Shown one piece after another: positions 15,543 through 22,778 of a DNA stretch of 38,134 bases (within the stretch, counting starts at the first letter, position 1; every line of letters begins with the position of its first letter). The translations under genes were made by a program, and so were the position numbers. The DNA is from Lentisphaeria bacterium (GTDB taxonomy: Bacteria > Verrucomicrobiota > Lentisphaeria > Oligosphaerales > Oligosphaeraceae). The DNA lies in contig JAEEXV010000297.1 in NCBI GenBank assembly GCA_016287975.1, positions 1 to 38,134 on the forward strand, written 5' to 3'. The notes under the pieces are model-generated. The model searched no databases. It saw nothing but the letters and a program-made list of their open reading frames with translations, and was not told where the DNA came from.

Positions 15543-16742
15543 CTATTTCGCGGCGAGTTCCAGCGCCTTTTCGGCGAGGGCCTGGCCTGCCTGGGTGCAC
15601 TGGGTGAGGATCTCGGCGGTCGGCTCGTACTTCGCGACAATCGGCGCCTGCGTCTCCGTCCACCGCATCTCGGCGATCTTGGCGCTGAGCAGTTCGGGGC
15701 CGCCCTTGCCCCAGCCGTGCGAGCCGAAGGAGAAGGCCGCGCGCCCAGGGAAGTTCAGCCCCTGCAGATAGCAGATGGCGGCCGCCATCTGCGGCATCAT
15801 CTGCTGGTTCAGCGTGGAGGAGCCCAGCGCGAAGCACGCGGTGTCGATCGCCGCCGTCGCCAGCTGGTTCAGCGTCGCCGCCCGCACTGGCAGCACTTCG
15901 AGGACGACGCCAGGCACCGAGGCGACCCCCTCCTGGATCGCCGACACCATCTTCTCGGTGCGGTGCCACATCGAATCGAAGAGGATCGTCACCTTCGGCT
16001 GCACCCGCTGCGCCGCCCAGCCCTGGTAGGCCTCCAGGATCTCCGCGATGTGCGAACGCCAGATCACGCCGTGCGACGGGCAGATCACCTTCATCGGCAC
16101 ATTCGCCAGCCCCGCCAGCACCGCCGCCACCCGCTTGCTGTACGGGTTCACGATGTTCGCGTAGTAGCTCTTCGCCTCGAAGAGCAGCGTCGGCAGGTCG
16201 TTTTCGTCGTCGAAGCGGCGGCTCGTCGCATAGTGCTGCCCGAAGGCGTCGTTCGAGAAGAGGATCTGCTCCTCCTGCAGGTAGGTCGCCATCGAATCCG
16301 GCCAGTGCACCATCGGCATCTCGATGAACTGCAGCGTCCGCCCCACACCCAGCGAAAGCGTGTCCCCCGTCTTCACCAGCTGGAACCGCCACTTCGCCGT
16401 GTTGTAGTAGGCCCCCAGGATCTCCTGCGTCTTCTTGTTGCACACCACCGTCGCGTTCGGCAGCAGCGGCAGCAGCGCGGGCAGCGCCCCCGAATGGTCG
16501 GGCTCGGCGTGGTTCACAATCACGTAGTCGACCGCCTCCGGCGCGACTCCCGCCCGCACCAGGTTCATCAGCAGATCCGTCGCGAACGGCTCCTTCACCG
16601 TGTCGACCAGCGCCGTCTTCTCGAACTGCAGCAGATAGGAGTTGTAGGTGGACCCCCGCTGCGTATCATAGCCGTGGAAGTCCCGCACCGCCCAGTCGAT
16701 GTAGCCGACCGCCGTGATGCCCGCTTGTACACTCGTGATCAT
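15543..16742 (-). CDS. Flavodiiron protein (type A flavoprotein, O2/NO reductase)
   Basis: This 399-residue protein has the two-domain flavodiiron layout. An N-terminal MBL-like diiron domain carries HAEPDHSG (His78, Glu80, Asp82, His83), MVHWPDSM, SNDAFGQH and CPSHGVIWR. A C-terminal flavodoxin-like FMN domain starts near ILFDSMWHRTEKM. The family reduces O2 to water or NO to N2O in the cytoplasm of anaerobes, with electrons from rubredoxin or similar. No fused rubredoxin domain is present. The start at ATG 16742 is preceded by GGAGGA. An ATTACATTAA promoter element lies about 45 bases upstream. Confidence 0.9.
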   Translation of the reverse strand: MITSVQAGITAVGYIDWAVRDFHGYDTQRGSTYNSYLLQFEKTALVDTVKEPFATDLLMNLVRAGVAPEAVDYVIVNHAEPDHSGALPALLPLLPNATVVCNKKTQEILGAYYNTAKWRFQLVKTGDTLSLGVGRTLQFIEMPMVHWPDSMATYLQEEQILFSNDAFGQHYATSRRFDDENDLPTLLFEAKSYYANIVNPYSKRVAAVLAGLANVPMKVICPSHGVIWRSHIAEILEAYQGWAAQRVQPKVTILFDSMWHRTEKMVSAIQEGVASVPGVVLEVLPVRAATLNQLATAAIDTACFALGSSTLNQQMMPQMAAAICYLQGLNFPGRAAFSFGSHGWGKGGPELLSAKIAEMRWTETQAPIVAKYEPTAEILTQCTQAGQALAEKALELAAK

Positions 16743-16785
16743 AATGGAAAAATCCTCCGTGGATGAAGCCAAAACGAAAAGCGCC

Positions 16786-16815
16786 TTAATGTAATCGCGG
16801 ATGGCGTGCCCGCCA
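16786..16815 (-). promoter_or_regulatory. Probable promoter of the flavodiiron gene
   Basis: Read on the minus strand, ATTACATTAA (16795 to 16786) matches exactly the -10 region found before tRNA-Gly and rplU. The aligned -35 position reads TGGCGGGCA and matches TTGCAAAAC poorly. It may therefore be a weaker or activated promoter. Confidence 0.5.
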
Positions 16816-16847
16816 GAGAATAACGCGGTGCTACCAGGAAAAATAAG

Positions 16848-16921
16848 TGGAGCGGGTGATGGGAATCGAACCCACGTAGCTGGCTTGGGAAGCCAGTGCA
16901 TTACCATTATGCTACACCCGC
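16848..16921 (-). tRNA. tRNA-Gly (anticodon CCC)
   Basis: The minus strand folds as a complete tRNA. The acceptor arms are GCGGGTG and CACCCGC, and the anticodon stem is CTGGC/GCCAG around the loop TTCCCAA, giving anticodon CCC. The T arm contains GGTTCGATTCC. The discriminator is T, normal for glycine, and CCA is encoded (16850-16848). A T-rich stretch follows. It has its own promoter about 20 bases upstream. Confidence 0.96.
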
Positions 16922-16941
16922 ACTCGCGTAGGGAAAACGCT

Positions 16942-16971
16942 TTAATGTAATCCATGACACCCGTTTTGCAA
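16942..16971 (-). promoter_or_regulatory. Promoter of tRNA-Gly
   Basis: On the minus strand the element TTGCAAAAC (16971-16963) is followed after exactly 11 bases by ATTACATTAA (16951-16942). With -35 TTGCAA and -10 TACATT the spacer is 16. The inferred start point lies about 16 bases before the mature tRNA. The same two words at the same distance precede rplU. Confidence 0.75.
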
Positions 16972-17051
16972 GCCATGATGACAAGCAAAAATGCCGCGCG
17001 CCATTATTTTAATCCAGCCCCCGGATCCTCCTAACTCCTTTCGCGAACGCG

Positions 17052-19208
17052 ATGAAACCTCTCCTGACCATTCCCCTCCTCCTGCTCGCGGCCCTGCGCC
17101 TTTTCGCCGCGGCCACGACCTTCACCTATTCCCTGACCACGGGCTGGAACCTCCTCGGCTGCACCCTCGACTGGAACACGCAGTCCCGCCAGGAACTTGC
17201 CGCCTGGCATACCATCGCCCTCCCCGCCGGCCCCCACCACGCCTATCGACGCGATGCCTCCTCCGCTGCACCCGGCGACGCCTTCTGGCTCTACAATCCA
17301 GGCGACGCCACCACCCTCGCCCTCTCAGGCGACCTGCCCGACAAGCCCCCCCGCTTCCAGCACGGCTGGAGCTTCCTCGGCGTCGTCCACTCCTTCAAAC
17401 GCGCGGAATGCCCCGCCATACTCCACGCCTATGAATGGCGCGGCGGACGCTTCCATGAAACCAACGGCACCCTCCTTGCAGGCCACGGCTACTGGCTCTA
17501 CTGCGAGGAAGCCTCGCCCACCGCAGGCACCCTCCAGGCCACCCAGCTCAACGAGGAAGGCCGCAACACTCTCCTCCTCACCACCAACGGTTTCACCGAC
17601 AACACAGGCATCGCGGGATACCACATCTACCTCGACGGCGCCCTTCTCGCCGACGCCGACGCCGAATCCCTTGACCAATGGGAACTCGACCTCGACGGCG
17701 CCGTCAATGGAAAACACGAACTCGCCGTCGTCGCCTTCGACTACGCCAGCAACGTCAGCGCCCGCGTCGCCATCACCGTCACCATTCGGGACCTCATCTC
17801 ACCTACCGCAGGCGCCCTCCAGGCTACCCAGCTCAACGAGGAAGGCCACAACACCCTCCTCCTCACCACCAATGGCTTCACCGACAACACAGGCATCGCG
17901 GGATACCACATCTACCTCGACGGCGCCCTTCTCGCCGACGCTTACGCCGAATCCCTCGACCAATGGGAACTCGACCTTGACGCCGCCATCAACGGAAAAC
18001 ACGAACTCGCCATCGTCGCCTTCGACTACGCCAGCAACGTCAGCGCCCGCGTCGCCATCACCGTCACCATCAAGGATCTCATCCCACCCACTGCAGGCAT
18101 CGTCCAGGCCAGCCAGATCCTCCAGTTCGACCGCCACGCCGTCGCCGTCACTGCCGCGGGCTTCACCGACAACGCCGCCGTCACCGCCTTCGAAGTCCGC
18201 CTCGGGGACGGCGCCCCTCAGTCCGTCGCGAAGGCCGCCCTGGAGCAGTGGCCGCTCGAATTCGATGAACACCTCCTCGGCAAACAGACCGTCGCCGTGC
18301 GCGCGCTGGACGCGGCGGGCAACGCCAGCGCCTGGGTCCAGACGACCGTCGCCATCCAGGGCACCACCCCCGCCTATCTCGTCATCGACCTCTCAGGCGG
18401 CCCGAGGGCATCCTCCTACCCCGTGCGCTTCGAGGAGAACGCCCCCGACCTCTCCAACGCCGTCTGCAGAACCACCGAACTCTGGCTCCGGCGCATCCCC
18501 GCAGGCGCCTTCACCATGGGCTCGCCCAGCGGCGAACGCGGCCGCGACGACGCCACCGACCAGCCCCGCCACACCGTCGCCATCTCCAGGCCATTCTACC
18601 TCGGCGTCTTCGAGTTCACCCAGGCACAATGGGAACTCGTCATGGACTACAACCCGTCCCTCCTCCCTGGCCCCCTCCGCCCCGTCGAGCGCGTCACCTA
18701 CGACATGCTCCGAGGCGGCAAGACCAACGGCGCGGGCTGGCCCGCCAAGGGCCATGCCGTCGACAAGGGTTCCTTCCTCGCCGCCCTCCGCGCCCGCACC
18801 TCCCTCGACTTCGACCTGCCCACCGAGGCGCAGTGGGAATACGCCTGCCGCGCAGGCACCGACACCGCACTCAACTCGGGCGCCAATCTCGCCGCCCTCG
18901 AACAGGACGCCGCCCTCGCCGCCCTCGCCCAGTACCACGCATCCTCCACCGCCGATGTCGGCTCCTTCGCCCCCAATGCCTGGGGCCTCTACGACATGCA
19001 CGGCAACGCCGCCGAGTGGTGCCTCGACTGGACTGGCGGCACTGCCGCCGACGCCACCGACCCCGTCGGCCCTGCCACGGGGCGGACCCGCGCCCTCCGA
19101 GGCGGCAACTGGACCAGCGTCGCCGCCCGCTGCCGCTCCGCCAGCCGCGCCTTCCTCGCCCCAGGACTCGCCGATGCCAGCGGCTTCCGCATCGCCCTCA
19201 TTCCGTAA
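17052..19208 (+). CDS. Secreted multidomain protein: GWNL domain, three Ig-like repeats, FGE-sulfatase fold
   Basis: This 718-residue protein starts with a signal peptide (KPLLTIPLLLLAALRLFA). Residues about 28-155 hold a domain with GWNLLG (from 31), two WLY motifs (about 79 and 147) and AYEWRGGRFHE, which also occurs in the protein at 32683. Three Ig-like repeats of ~95 residues follow; the first two are almost identical. Residues about 470-718 have the formylglycine-generating-enzyme/sulfatase-modifying fold (IPAGAFTMGSPSGERGRDDA, DLPTEAQWEYACRAGT, GLYDMHGNAAEWCLDW, RGGNWTS). The Cys pair used by true FGE enzymes is not conserved (ARCRSASR; GFRIA), so a binding or structural role is more likely. 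It stands alone between the tRNA and rplU. Location is outside the inner membrane. Confidence 0.8.
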   Translation: MKPLLTIPLLLLAALRLFAAATTFTYSLTTGWNLLGCTLDWNTQSRQELAAWHTIALPAGPHHAYRRDASSAAPGDAFWLYNPGDATTLALSGDLPDKPPRFQHGWSFLGVVHSFKRAECPAILHAYEWRGGRFHETNGTLLAGHGYWLYCEEASPTAGTLQATQLNEEGRNTLLLTTNGFTDNTGIAGYHIYLDGALLADADAESLDQWELDLDGAVNGKHELAVVAFDYASNVSARVAITVTIRDLISPTAGALQATQLNEEGHNTLLLTTNGFTDNTGIAGYHIYLDGALLADAYAESLDQWELDLDAAINGKHELAIVAFDYASNVSARVAITVTIKDLIPPTAGIVQASQILQFDRHAVAVTAAGFTDNAAVTAFEVRLGDGAPQSVAKAALEQWPLEFDEHLLGKQTVAVRALDAAGNASAWVQTTVAIQGTTPAYLVIDLSGGPRASSYPVRFEENAPDLSNAVCRTTELWLRRIPAGAFTMGSPSGERGRDDATDQPRHTVAISRPFYLGVFEFTQAQWELVMDYNPSLLPGPLRPVERVTYDMLRGGKTNGAGWPAKGHAVDKGSFLAALRARTSLDFDLPTEAQWEYACRAGTDTALNSGANLAALEQDAALAALAQYHASSTADVGSFAPNAWGLYDMHGNAAEWCLDWTGGTAADATDPVGPATGRTRALRGGNWTSVAARCRSASRAFLAPGLADASGFRIALIP
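17521..18090 (+). repeat. Near-identical 285-bp tandem duplication inside the Ig/FGE gene
   Basis: Copies at 17521-17805 and 17806-18090 differ at only a modest number of bases and encode 95-residue Ig-like units (LNEEGRNTLLLTTNGFTDNT in the first). A third, strongly diverged unit follows at 18091 to about 18370. The low divergence indicates recent duplication or gene conversion. Confidence 0.9.
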
Positions 19209-19213
19209 TCCGT

Positions 19214-19243
19214 TTGCAAAACCGCATTCCCGCATTACATTAA
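19214..19243 (+). promoter_or_regulatory. Promoter of rplU
   Basis: TTGCAAAAC (19214-19222), 11 bases, then ATTACATTAA (19234-19243). The words and spacing are the same as before tRNA-Gly. The -10 TACATT (19236-19241) lies about 60 bases before the rplU start. Confidence 0.75.
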
Positions 19244-19300
19244 GGGACTTTCCCACACGATTTTCATCAAGTTGGCAAACCACCACTCGGAGTTATAGCA

Positions 19301-19615
19301 ATGTACGCAATCATCAAGACCTCGGGCAAGCAGTACAAGGTCGAGCCTGGCCAGGACTTCGAAATCGACCGCATCGCAGGCGACGCAGGCACCGCCGTCG
19401 ACTTCAACGACGTCCTCCTCATCTCCAATGACGCAGGCACCACCTTCGGCGCCCCCACCATCGCAGGCGCCTCCGTCAAGGCCGAGATCAAGGAACAGTT
19501 CCGCGGCCCCAAACTGATCGTCTTCAAGATGAAGCGCCGCAAGCGCAGCCGCCGCAAGAACGGCCATCGCCAGGAAATGACGCGCCTCACCGTCAAGGAA
19601 ATCGTCGGCGCATAG
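19301..19615 (+). CDS. rplU: 50S ribosomal protein L21
   Basis: L21 of 104 residues. It starts MYAIIKTSGKQYKVEPGQDF and carries the basic KLIVFKMKRRKRSRRKNGHR region that binds 23S rRNA. L27 (rpmA) nearly always follows L21, but here a terminator and tyrS come next, so rpmA must lie elsewhere or is missing from this locus. CGGAGT about 10 bases upstream serves as the ribosome-binding site. Confidence 0.95.
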   Translation: MYAIIKTSGKQYKVEPGQDFEIDRIAGDAGTAVDFNDVLLISNDAGTTFGAPTIAGASVKAEIKEQFRGPKLIVFKMKRRKRSRRKNGHRQEMTRLTVKEIVGA

Positions 19616-19644
19616 CCTCCCCCATGCAACCGACTTGATTCTTT

Positions 19645-19680
19645 CAGGCACGAATGCCCAGCGGCATCCGTGCCTGTTTG
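19645..19680 (+). terminator. Rho-independent terminator after rplU
   Basis: CAGGCACG (19645-19652) pairs with CGTGCCTG (19669-19676). The stem continues with ATGCC and GGCAT after one mismatch, around the loop CAGC. The tail is T-rich (TTTG, then CTTTC). It separates rplU from tyrS. Confidence 0.75.
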
Positions 19681-19758
19681 CTTTCGGGCCGAAGGCGCGG
19701 GGCGAACCAGCCGCGCGAACCTCCCCCGTTTTCCCAGATTAGGAGCAACCAGACCATC

Positions 19759-21042
19759 ATGAACGCATGGGACATCCTCGCTGAACGCGGATTCATCTAC
19801 CAGGCCACCGATGCCGACGCGATGCGCAAGCGCCTCGGCGAAGGCCCCCTCACCTTCTATGTCGGCTTCGACCCGACTGGCAACTCGCTCCACATCGGGC
19901 ATCTGCTCCCCGTGATGGCCATGCGCTGGCTCCAGTCCTGCGGGCACCGCCCCATCGCGCTGGTCGGCGGCGGCACCGCCATGATCGGCGACCCCTCCGG
20001 CAAGATGGAGGCCCGCCCCATCATGACCGTCGAGACCATCGACGCAAACGTCAAGGCCCTACAGGGGCAGCTCTCCCGCTTCCTCGACTTCGGCGAGGGG
20101 AAGGCCCGCATGGTCAACAACGGCGACTGGCTCCGCAACCTCAATTTCATCGAGTTCATGCGCAGCATCGGCGCCCTCTTCAGCGTCAACAAGATGCTGA
20201 CCGCCGAATCGGTCAAGATCCGCCTCCAGACCTCCCTCTCCTTCCTTGAATTCAGCTATCCCCTCCTCCAGGCCTTCGACTTCCACACCCTCTGCCAGAA
20301 ATACGACTGCCTCTGCGAGTTCGGCGGACAGGACCAGTGGGGCAACATCGTCGCCGGCGTCGACCTCACCCGACGCCTCGACGCCAAGGAAGTCTACGGC
20401 GCCACCTTCCCCCTCCTCCTCAAGTCCGACGGCACCAAGTTCGGCAAGACCGCAGGCGGCGCCGTCTGGCTCGACGCCAACCGAACCTCCCCCTTCGAAT
20501 ACTACCAGTTCTGGCGCAACTGCGAGGACGGCGAGGTGCAGCGTCTTCTCGGCTTCTTCACCGCCCTCCCGATGGACGAGGTGCGCCGCCTCGGCGCCCT
20601 CCCCTCCCCGCAGATCAACCGCGCCAAGGAGATCCTCGCCTACGAGGCCACCGCCCTCGTGCACGGCCACGAGGCCGCCGCCAGCGCCTTCCTCTCCGCC
20701 GGCAACCAGTTCGGCTTCGCCGATCCCAATGGCGCCATCGAGACCTCCAGCCGCATCGCGGCCATCACCGGCGAGGACGCCGCCAACGCCATCCCCGCCA
20801 TCGAGGTCACTTCCGCCGAACTGGGCGAGGGCATCGGCGTGCTCACCCTGATGGTCAAGGCGGGCCTCTCCGCCTCCAACGGCGACGCCCGCCGCCTCGT
20901 CCTCGGCGGCGGCTGCTATGTGGGCGACACCCGCATCACCGACCCGCGCCTCCAAATCACCGCCGCCGACTTCGCGCCCGCAGGCGAAATCATGCTCCGC
21001 GCGGGCAAGAAGGCCCGCAAGCGCGTCCTCCTCAAAGGCTGA
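19759..21042 (+). CDS. tyrS: Tyrosyl-tRNA synthetase
   Basis: TyrRS of 427 residues, a class I synthetase charging tRNA-Tyr in the cytoplasm. The HIGH motif is literally HIGH (45-48) in VGFDPTGNSLHIGHLLPVMA. The KMSKS equivalent is KFGKT (from 227). The tyrosine-pocket regions QDQWGNIVAGVDL and LLQAFDFHTLC are present, and the C-terminus (RRLVLGGGCYVGDTRITDPR) looks like an S4-type RNA-binding domain. The start is ATG 19759, with AGGAG at 19741 somewhat distant. It is followed after 20 bases by lpxA. Confidence 0.95.
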   Translation: MNAWDILAERGFIYQATDADAMRKRLGEGPLTFYVGFDPTGNSLHIGHLLPVMAMRWLQSCGHRPIALVGGGTAMIGDPSGKMEARPIMTVETIDANVKALQGQLSRFLDFGEGKARMVNNGDWLRNLNFIEFMRSIGALFSVNKMLTAESVKIRLQTSLSFLEFSYPLLQAFDFHTLCQKYDCLCEFGGQDQWGNIVAGVDLTRRLDAKEVYGATFPLLLKSDGTKFGKTAGGAVWLDANRTSPFEYYQFWRNCEDGEVQRLLGFFTALPMDEVRRLGALPSPQINRAKEILAYEATALVHGHEAAASAFLSAGNQFGFADPNGAIETSSRIAAITGEDAANAIPAIEVTSAELGEGIGVLTLMVKAGLSASNGDARRLVLGGGCYVGDTRITDPRLQITAADFAPAGEIMLRAGKKARKRVLLKG

Positions 21043-21062
21043 TCCCCAAGAAGTCCCCCACC

Positions 21063-21857
21063 ATGTCAGAAAACGCTTCGATCGACCCGCGCGCCGCCAT
21101 CGCCCCAGGCGCGAAACTCGGCAAGAATGTGACCATCGGCCCCTTCGCCGTCATCGGCGACGGCGTCACCATCGGCGACGACTGCGTCATCGGCCCCCAT
21201 GCCGTCATCTCGGGCAACACCACCATCGGGCGCGGCACCAAGGTCTTCACGGGCGCCAACCTCGGCGACGAACCACAGGACCTCCACTTCACCGGCGCCA
21301 CCGCCTACACCGACATCGGCGAAGACTGCATCATCCGCGAATACGTCACCGTCCACCGCGGCGTCGAGGAAGGCAGCCGCACCGTCGTCGGAAACCGCGT
21401 CATGCTCATGGCCTTCTCCCACCTCGGCCACAACTGCCAAATCGCCGACGATGTCGTCGTCGCCAACGCCACCCTCCTCGCGGGGCGCGTCGAGGTCGGC
21501 TACCACGCCTTCGTCTCCGCCCAGGTCATGATCCACCAGTTCTGCCGCATCGGCTCCCTCGCCATGATCGGCGGCGGCAACCGCATCACCCAGGACGTCC
21601 CCCCGTTCTGCATGCTCCAGGAGGAGACCATCCAGGGCATCAACGCCGTCGGCGTCCGCCGCGCAGGCTGGTCCCACGAGAGCATCGACGCCATCCGCGA
21701 CTGCATCCGCATCACCTGCTTCGAGGGCCTGAGCCGCCCCAACGCCATCGAGGCCATCCGCGCCACCGTCCCCCAGACCCCCGAGGTCCAGCAGTTCCTC
21801 CAGTTCCTTGACACCACCAAACGCGGCATCACCGCTGGCCGAGGCGTGAAGGGCTGA
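21063..21857 (+). CDS. lpxA: UDP-N-acetylglucosamine O-acyltransferase
   Basis: LpxA (264 residues) catalyses the first step of lipid A synthesis: acyl transfer from acyl-ACP to the 3-OH of UDP-GlcNAc. The N-terminal two thirds are hexapeptide repeats of a left-handed beta-helix (KLGKNVTIGPFAVIGDGVTI). SHLGHNCQIADD contains the catalytic His123, and the C-terminal helical part follows. It is cotranscribed with tyrS. It lies apart from lpxB (minus strand, 12869) and no lpxC, lpxD or fabZ is next to it. A hairpin GGGACC/GGTCCC (21872-21888) without a U-run lies downstream. Confidence 0.94.
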   Translation: MSENASIDPRAAIAPGAKLGKNVTIGPFAVIGDGVTIGDDCVIGPHAVISGNTTIGRGTKVFTGANLGDEPQDLHFTGATAYTDIGEDCIIREYVTVHRGVEEGSRTVVGNRVMLMAFSHLGHNCQIADDVVVANATLLAGRVEVGYHAFVSAQVMIHQFCRIGSLAMIGGGNRITQDVPPFCMLQEETIQGINAVGVRRAGWSHESIDAIRDCIRITCFEGLSRPNAIEAIRATVPQTPEVQQFLQFLDTTKRGITAGRGVKG

Positions 21858-22034
21858 CACTCCGCCCATTCGGGACCGAACTGGTCCCCGCCCGCCTCTG
21901 GGAGCGGTCTTGGCGGCGCGTTGCGCATTCATGGCCACGACTCCCGATCGACTGGGCTTCTGGCGACCTTCCGCAAGTCTCGCGCCCCGCGCCTTGCCGT
22001 GCAGATTCCGCAACCCCGCCCCCATAAACGCCCC

Positions 22035-22778
22035 ATGCAATCTGTCTTCAGATGCCTTCTCGCCCTGGCGGCCCTCGCGCTCGCCGTGGCAGGATGCGGC
22101 GGCAGCCCCTGCGCCGTCGACGCGCCCGCCGCGGACACGTCCGCCGCAGACGGACCGCTCGTCGTCGCGATGATGCCGGACCTCCCGCCCTACGCCTTCC
22201 TCGACCCCGACACTGGCGAGGTGCGCGGCATTGACGTGGACATCGTCCGCGCCGCCGCCGCGCGGCTCGGGCGCAGGCTGGAGATCCGCAAGGTGCCTTT
22301 CGCCGAAATGCTGCCGTCCGTGAAGAACGGCACCGCCGACTTCGCCGCCGCCGCGATCACGATCACCGACGGGCGCCTCCGCGACGCGGACTTCTCCGAT
22401 TCCTATGCGGTGGAGGGCTGCGCGTTCCTCTACCGCGCCGCAGACCCGCCCCCGACGATGATCCGCGCCGAATCGCTGCGCGTCGGCGTCGTCGAATCAA
22501 TGACTGGCGACTTCTATCTCACGCGCCACGGCCTCGAGCCCTTCCGCTTCGCCAGCCTGCCCGAACTCGTCGCAAACCTCACGGCAGGCCACCTTGACGC
22601 CGTATTCTACGACCGTCCCGCCCTCGTCAACGAAGCGGCGGCCTCTGGCGGCACGCTCGCCGTGACGCCGCTGGAGACGCGCGAACACTATGGCATCGCC
22701 GTCCGCAAAGGACGCCCCGACCTGCTCGAGGCCGTCAACGCCGTCATCCGCGAACGCAAGGGGAGGGCCGCGAAATGA
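22035..22778 (+). CDS. Lipoprotein solute-binding protein, family 3
   Basis: This 247-residue protein has a lipoprotein signal (QSVFRCLLALAALALAVAGC, lipid-modified Cys21) and the bilobal fold of amino-acid-type binding proteins: LPPYAFLDPDTGEVRGIDVD, DFAAAAITITDGRLRDADFS, HLDAVFYDRPALVNEAA. Family 3 proteins bind small polar ligands in the periplasm, usually for an ABC transporter, but no permease or ATPase genes are nearby. Its last four bases overlap the start of a membrane phosphatase, so it may deliver ligand status to that sensor. The ATG at 22035 is chosen because the signal sequence begins there; an upstream in-frame start would place 38 extra residues before it. Confidence 0.85.
   Translation: MQSVFRCLLALAALALAVAGCGGSPCAVDAPAADTSAADGPLVVAMMPDLPPYAFLDPDTGEVRGIDVDIVRAAAARLGRRLEIRKVPFAEMLPSVKNGTADFAAAAITITDGRLRDADFSDSYAVEGCAFLYRAADPPPTMIRAESLRVGVVESMTGDFYLTRHGLEPFRFASLPELVANLTAGHLDAVFYDRPALVNEAAASGGTLAVTPLETREHYGIAVRKGRPDLLEAVNAVIRERKGRAAK

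Noticed and set aside
11657..15607. Very long open frame (about 1300 codons) on the plus strand opposite cca, metallo-hydrolase, lpxB and metX
   Set aside because: It is antisense to four clearly homologous genes, and its translation is Arg/His/Pro-rich with no domains. High third-position GC leaves such frames open.
17052..19208. True formylglycine-generating enzyme
   Set aside because: The Cys pair needed for copper binding and oxidation is not conserved, and no sulfatase gene is nearby.
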